Assembly (NCBI RefSeq): GCF_018598225.1
Contig: NZ_JAHESF010000058.1
Coordinates: forward strand, 1-33,679
DNA: 33,679 nucleotides
Source: Chryseosolibacter histidinae
GTDB taxonomy: Bacteria; Bacteroidota; Bacteroidia; Cytophagales; Cyclobacteriaceae
Direction: 5' to 3'
Both the position numbers and the translations under genes were made by a program. Of the stretch, positions 30,338 through 33,679 are shown one piece after another; position 1 is the stretch's first letter; each line of letters begins with the position of its first letter. The notes beneath the pieces were generated by a model. The model was given only the letters and a program-made list of their open reading frames with translations, was not told where the DNA came from and searched no databases.

Positions 30338-31979
30338 ATGGCCTGTATTACTGGCCCTGTTGACTGTTGTAACCGTTGCCTTCCGTCAGCCTGTTGAAAA
30401 GTATTTCGACATCGCTAAGAGCCTCGACATTTTTACCACCCTTTTTAAAGAAGTCAACGCTTACTATGTTGACGATGTAGATCCGCAAAAGCTTATCCGC
30501 AAAGGTATCGACGGAATGCTCCAGTCGCTCGATCCGTATACCGACTATATCCCCGAAAGCGAGATCGAATCGTTCCGGATCACCACCACCGGCCAGTACG
30601 GCGGCATTGGCGCGCTCATTGGCGTGGTTAACAAAAAGACTGTGGTCACTCATCCTTACCGAAGCTTTCCCGCTTTCAAGTCTGGCATCAGGGTGGGCGA
30701 TGAGATCATCTCCGTGAACGGTAAGAACATGCAGGGAAAATCCACCACCGATATCAGCGCCATGCTGAAAGGCCAGCCAAGATCGGAAGTGGAGATCACC
30801 GTAAAACGCCGGGGCAACAAAGAAGACCTCACTTTTAAGATCAAACGTGAGAAGATTAGCATCAGCAACGTACCCTATTACAACCTCGTCGATCCCGAGA
30901 TCGGATACATCAAGCTTGACGATTTTACACCGGGCGCTTCACGCGAAGTGGCCGATGCACTCACGGAGCTGAAAGAAAAAGGTGCCAAGAAGATCATTCT
31001 CGACCTGCGGGATAATCCGGGCGGGCTGCTTCACGAAGCCGTGAACATTGTGAGCCTCTTCATACCCAAAGGCATGGAAGTAGTGTCTACAAAAGGTAAG
31101 GTGGAGGAATGGAACAAGAAGTATAACACACTGAATAATCCACTCGATACAGAGATCCCCATGGTGGTGCTCACCAGCGGTGGAAGCGCCTCTGCTTCAG
31201 AGATCGTAGCCGGCGCCTTGCAGGATTATGACAGGGCTGTGCTGGTGGGTGAAAAAACTTTTGGAAAAGGATTGGTGCAAACCACGCGGCCGCTTTCTTA
31301 CAATGCGCAGCTGAAAGTAACTACCGCCAAATATTATATCCCCAGTGGCCGTTGCATCCAGGCCCTCGATTACGCCCACCGCAAGGAAGACGGCACCGTG
31401 GAGAAGTTTGCAGACTCACTGAAGATGGAATTCAAGACCAAGAATGGCCGCAAAGTATTCAACGGCGCCGGCCTCGATCCTGATGTTGAAATTCAGAACG
31501 ATCTGCTCGGTCCCGTGGCCGAAGCCCTTGCCAACAGCGGCCTCATCTTCGAATATGCCTCTGAATTTTGTGCAGCCAATCCTACGCAGCCTGACCTGAA
31601 AACGTTCAAGCTGACCGACGCACAGTATCAGCAATTTGCCGATTGGGTGAAGGCACAGAAATTCCAGTACACCACCCAGCTTGAAAGAAGCACCAAAGAG
31701 CTGGTGGATGCCGCGCGCAAAGAGAAATTTTACCCCGAGCTCGAAGCAGAGCTCAATAGCCTGAGAAATAAGATCGAGGCCAACAAATCGCACGACCTGC
31801 TCCGCTTCAAAGCCGAGATCGCCGATATGCTGGAAGAACAGATCGCCTTTCATTACGCCCTCACGCAGGGACAGGCTGAGGTCTCTATAGCACGCGACCG
31901 CGAGATCCAGGAAGCGAAAAAAGTTTTGAACGACCCGCTTCTCTACAAGAAAACACTTGAGCCACAGGAATGGCATTGA
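30321..31979 (+). CDS. S41 family C-terminal processing peptidase (CtpA/Prc type)
   Basis: This 552-residue secreted or membrane-anchored serine protease starts at ATG 30321. It has an N-terminal signal/anchor helix (WPVLLALLTVVTVAF) and a PDZ domain (about residues 92-165: GQYGGIGALIGVV, SGIRVGDEIISVNGKNM). The S41 catalytic core (about 190-330) follows. LTSGGSASASEIVAGAL and GEKTFGKGLVQTT supply the catalytic dyad, Ser291 and Lys316, which are 25 residues apart as expected. About 200 further residues form a helical C-terminal domain. Family members trim C-termini of periplasmic proteins. Its start overlaps rnpA and its stop overlaps tsaB by 10 bp. Confidence 0.95.
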   Translation: MWRRFKWPVLLALLTVVTVAFRQPVEKYFDIAKSLDIFTTLFKEVNAYYVDDVDPQKLIRKGIDGMLQSLDPYTDYIPESEIESFRITTTGQYGGIGALIGVVNKKTVVTHPYRSFPAFKSGIRVGDEIISVNGKNMQGKSTTDISAMLKGQPRSEVEITVKRRGNKEDLTFKIKREKISISNVPYYNLVDPEIGYIKLDDFTPGASREVADALTELKEKGAKKIILDLRDNPGGLLHEAVNIVSLFIPKGMEVVSTKGKVEEWNKKYNTLNNPLDTEIPMVVLTSGGSASASEIVAGALQDYDRAVLVGEKTFGKGLVQTTRPLSYNAQLKVTTAKYYIPSGRCIQALDYAHRKEDGTVEKFADSLKMEFKTKNGRKVFNGAGLDPDVEIQNDLLGPVAEALANSGLIFEYASEFCAANPTQPDLKTFKLTDAQYQQFADWVKAQKFQYTTQLERSTKELVDAARKEKFYPELEAELNSLRNKIEANKSHDLLRFKAEIADMLEEQIAFHYALTQGQAEVSIARDREIQEAKKVLNDPLLYKKTLEPQEWH

Positions 31980-32656
31980 TCCTAAGCCTTGAAACGTCGG
32001 CTTCCAGCTGTGCCGTAGCCTTGCATCATGAAAAAGCACTGGTCTCCACGTTGGAGGTCAACGAGCCTCAGGCGCACGCGTCGAAGCTTGCCTCGCTGAT
32101 CCATGACGTTTTTAAAGAAAGTGGATTTCACATCCGTCAGCTCAACGCGGTGGCCGTGTCTGCCGGCCCGGGCTCGTACACAGGGCTCCGCATCGGAACC
32201 TCAACCGCCAAGGGCATCTGCTACGCCTACAACATTCCCCTGATAGCAGTCAATACACTCGATGTGCTGGCAGTTAGTTTCCTGGAGCAGCACGATGGAA
32301 AAAAGGGATTGCTTTGCCCCATGATCGACGCCAAAAGAATGGAAGTATACTGCCAGGTAATGGATAGCGGGCTCAATATAGTGCAGGCCGTGGAGGCGAA
32401 AGTGGTCGACGAGACAAGCTTCAGTGAACTTTTAAAAGATCATGAGATGTTCTTCTTTGGCGACGGTGCGGCCAAGTGCAGCGCAGTGATCACACACAGC
32501 AATGCCGTTTTTGTGGACCACATCCGTCCTGAAGCCTCCATGCTTGGCAGGATGGCCTCTGAAAAATTTGAGAAAAAGGAGTTTGAAGACCTGGTGGCTT
32601 TTACACCTTTTTATTTGAAAGATTTTGTTGCCAAAAAAGCAGGGTCAGTTTTTTAA
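31970..32656 (+). CDS. tsaB: tRNA threonylcarbamoyladenosine biosynthesis protein TsaB
   Basis: This 228-residue cytoplasmic protein of the ASKHA fold partners TsaD and TsaE in making the t6A37 modification of ANN-decoding tRNAs. Characteristic pieces are LILSLETSASSCAVALHHE, the His-containing EPQAHASKLASLIHDVF, VSAGPGSYTGLRIGTSTAKG and MIDAKRMEVYCQVMD. The ATG lies within the last codons of the S41 protease gene, so the genes are translationally coupled. Length matches the family, and the C-terminal tail ends KPFYL-like (TPFYLKDFVAKKA), as in homologues. Confidence 0.95.
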   Translation: MALILSLETSASSCAVALHHEKALVSTLEVNEPQAHASKLASLIHDVFKESGFHIRQLNAVAVSAGPGSYTGLRIGTSTAKGICYAYNIPLIAVNTLDVLAVSFLEQHDGKKGLLCPMIDAKRMEVYCQVMDSGLNIVQAVEAKVVDETSFSELLKDHEMFFFGDGAAKCSAVITHSNAVFVDHIRPEASMLGRMASEKFEKKEFEDLVAFTPFYLKDFVAKKAGSVF

Positions 32657-32677
32657 AACAGCTGTAAAGATTCTTCC

Positions 32678-33196
32678 ATGGAAACCGAGAAAGAAATAGT
32701 CAACCGTGTTGCCAGCAGTTCATTGGTTACGTTCGACCTCGAAGAATATTATCAGCCGGGTGAGCGGGTTTTAATAGATATTTCCGACCAGCTGTTCCAG
32801 GGATTGATCCTGAGAGAAAAAGATTTCAGAAATTTTATTCGCGCAACGGACTGGTCGCAGTACAAAAATAAATTTGTGGCCATCACGTGTTCTGCCGATG
32901 CAATTATTCCGAATTGGGCGTATATGCTTCTCACTTCTGCGCTTCAACCTTTCGCGAAGACAATAGTATTTGGCACACTGGAAGATCTGGAAACGAAAAT
33001 TTTTTTCGAGCAGCTTTCGAAGATCGACTGGCAGCAATTCAGCGATAAAAAAATTGTTGTGAAGGGATGCAGCAAAGTAAATGTTCCTGCTGCTGTTTAT
33101 GTGGAAGCAACACGTTTGCTAATGCCCTGTGCATCAAGCATTATGTTCGGTGAACCTTGCAGTACAGTTCCTGTGTACAAAAAACCGAAGGCCTGA
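32678..33196 (+). CDS. DUF2480 family protein
   Basis: This 172-residue cytoplasmic protein belongs to DUF2480, known only from Bacteroidota. The family's conserved blocks are present: EIVNRVASSSLVTFDLEEYY, ISDQLFQGLILREKDFRNFI, CSADAIIPNWAYMLLTSALQ and VVKGCSK. It ends SSIMFGEPCSTVPVYKK. Three conserved cysteines (CSAD, KGCSK, EPCST) could bind a metal or act in redox chemistry, but no function is known. It follows tsaB by 21 bp and is probably the last gene of the rpmH-rnpA-protease-tsaB run. Confidence 0.92.
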   Translation: METEKEIVNRVASSSLVTFDLEEYYQPGERVLIDISDQLFQGLILREKDFRNFIRATDWSQYKNKFVAITCSADAIIPNWAYMLLTSALQPFAKTIVFGTLEDLETKIFFEQLSKIDWQQFSDKKIVVKGCSKVNVPAAVYVEATRLLMPCASSIMFGEPCSTVPVYKKPKA

Positions 33197-33242
33197 TCGG
33201 CGTACGCTGATCTAAATTGTGGATAATTATTTCAATCTTTTA
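33197..33242. other. Start of the 483-bp gene-free stretch before the leader
   Basis: Between the DUF2480 stop and P1 there is a short AT-rich stretch without a recognisable terminator or gene. The whole gene-free stretch 33197-33679 holds the two promoters and the structured leader described separately. Confidence 0.4.
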
Positions 33243-33273
33243 TTTGCGTCGTCTCAATCCGTTTATACATTTG
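33243..33273 (+). promoter_or_regulatory. Upstream promoter (P1) of the right-edge non-coding transcript
   Basis: TTTG at 33243-33246 and TACATTTG at 33266-33273 are separated by 19 bp, an exact match to the Bacteroidota promoter consensus. The second promoter lies exactly 100 bp downstream in the same orientation. No coding start follows within the window. Confidence 0.7.
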
Positions 33274-33341
33274 TGACCCTTTTGGACGGAGAGGGAAAGA
33301 AATCAAAAAAACTTACTGAGAATTAAAAAAGCCGACTGAAA

Positions 33342-33373
33342 GTTGCAAAGAATAAAACGATCACTTACCTTTG
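33342..33373 (+). promoter_or_regulatory. Downstream promoter (P2) of the right-edge non-coding transcript
   Basis: GTTG at 33342-33345 and TACCTTTG at 33366-33373 are 20 bp apart. The -7 box followed by CACTCCC is typical of strong Bacteroidota promoters for stable RNA and housekeeping genes. The predicted start is near 33380. Confidence 0.7.
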
Positions 33374-33379
33374 CACTCC

Positions 33380-33679
33380 CAAATCGGAAATAAGAGCAGA
33401 AACCGGAAGGGTTTCTCTCCAAGAGACGCAGAGAATAAGCGTCAGTTTCTTGAAAGACTAGGTTGAAAAACCACTATGATTTTAACCGGGTTTCCGGAGC
33501 GAATCAAACGTTCTTTGAATGGATGATAATTGATAGCGGACCCATGAATACTGAGAGGTGTTTATGAGTCAAATTCTGAAAGGAAAGTTTCAGTCGCGAG
33601 ACTGAGACAGGACACAAGAAAAATCGGGAGCCATGAGAATAGATCGATAGAGGTCTATTCGGAAAAAAGGTATCAAACA
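33380..33679 (+). ncRNA. Structured non-coding leader, probably of an rRNA operon (16S begins beyond the edge)
   Basis: About 300 bp after P2 contain no open frame of note but several stems. GAAACC/GGTTTC lies at 33399-33415. TCAGTC/GACTGA closes a GCGA tetraloop at 33590-33605. GAATAGA/TCTATTC lies at 33637-33660. GTTCTTTGAA (near 33511) resembles the boxA antitermination sequence of rRNA leaders. The window ends GGTATCAAACA, compatible with the bases that precede 16S rRNA in this group. The 16S gene itself is not in the window, so this is an inference. Another structured leader or small RNA remains possible. Confidence 0.55.

Overview
The window is a stretch of Bacteroidota chromosome, most likely from the order Cytophagales. 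The evidence is the promoter type (TTTG / TAnnTTTG boxes), the general lack of Shine-Dalgarno sequences, and families largely confined to the phylum: GLPGLI, DUF4249, DUF2480, permease-prefix FtsX transporters, and TonB-type barrels with a CarboxypepD_reg-like N-terminus. Base composition is near 50% GC. Genus and species cannot be fixed from the sequence alone.

Layout. 1-4346 (minus): a TetR-headed tripartite RND efflux operon in the order tetR, outer-membrane channel, lipoprotein adaptor and RND pump. The pump is cut by the left edge. A TetR operator lies upstream of tetR, with a 15-bp copy in front of the channel gene. 4554-4944: two tiny overlapping membrane-protein genes in AT-richer DNA. 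4887-7948 (minus): an FtsX-type permease followed by a PadR regulator. 8054-11407 (plus): a redox/electrophile-stress group of two different pirins, a degenerate receiver-like protein, a nitroreductase and an OsmC protein. 11547-13439 (minus): a TPR histidine kinase. 13805-18273 (plus): a TonB-type receptor with a DUF4249 lipoprotein, a SnoaL-like protein and an NYN-LOTUS protein. 18275-20326: a secreted carboxypeptidase-like-domain protein, an HxlR regulator divergent from a DoxX protein, and a DUF985 cupin. 20446-20520: tRNA-Val(GAC). 20690-27226: a PAS protein, a histidine kinase/response regulator pair, and, divergent from it, a GLPGLI protein and a large outer-membrane barrel. 27472-33196 (plus): a glycerophosphodiesterase, an adenosine-kinase-like PfkB kinase, rpmH, rnpA, an S41 protease, tsaB and a DUF2480 protein. 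33243-33679: two tandem promoters and a structured non-coding leader, probably that of an rRNA operon whose 16S gene begins just past the right edge.

The most unusual feature is a set of intergenic elements built from degenerate tandem 7-nt units. Six gaps carry them (8971-9044, 10239-10360, 11411-11548, 23347-23401, 27237-27439, 28405-28432). Each gap has its own unit sequence. In four of them two arms face each other as inverted copies and could form long hairpins. Two further gaps (24302-24394, 29475-29625) hold similar word-built inverted elements without the 7-nt period. A second point of interest is a shared glycine/arginine motif ending RIMRP, found in both the GLPGLI protein and the C-terminus of its neighbouring barrel.

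Protein functions were assigned by recognising motifs and family-typical sequence by eye. No database search was run.
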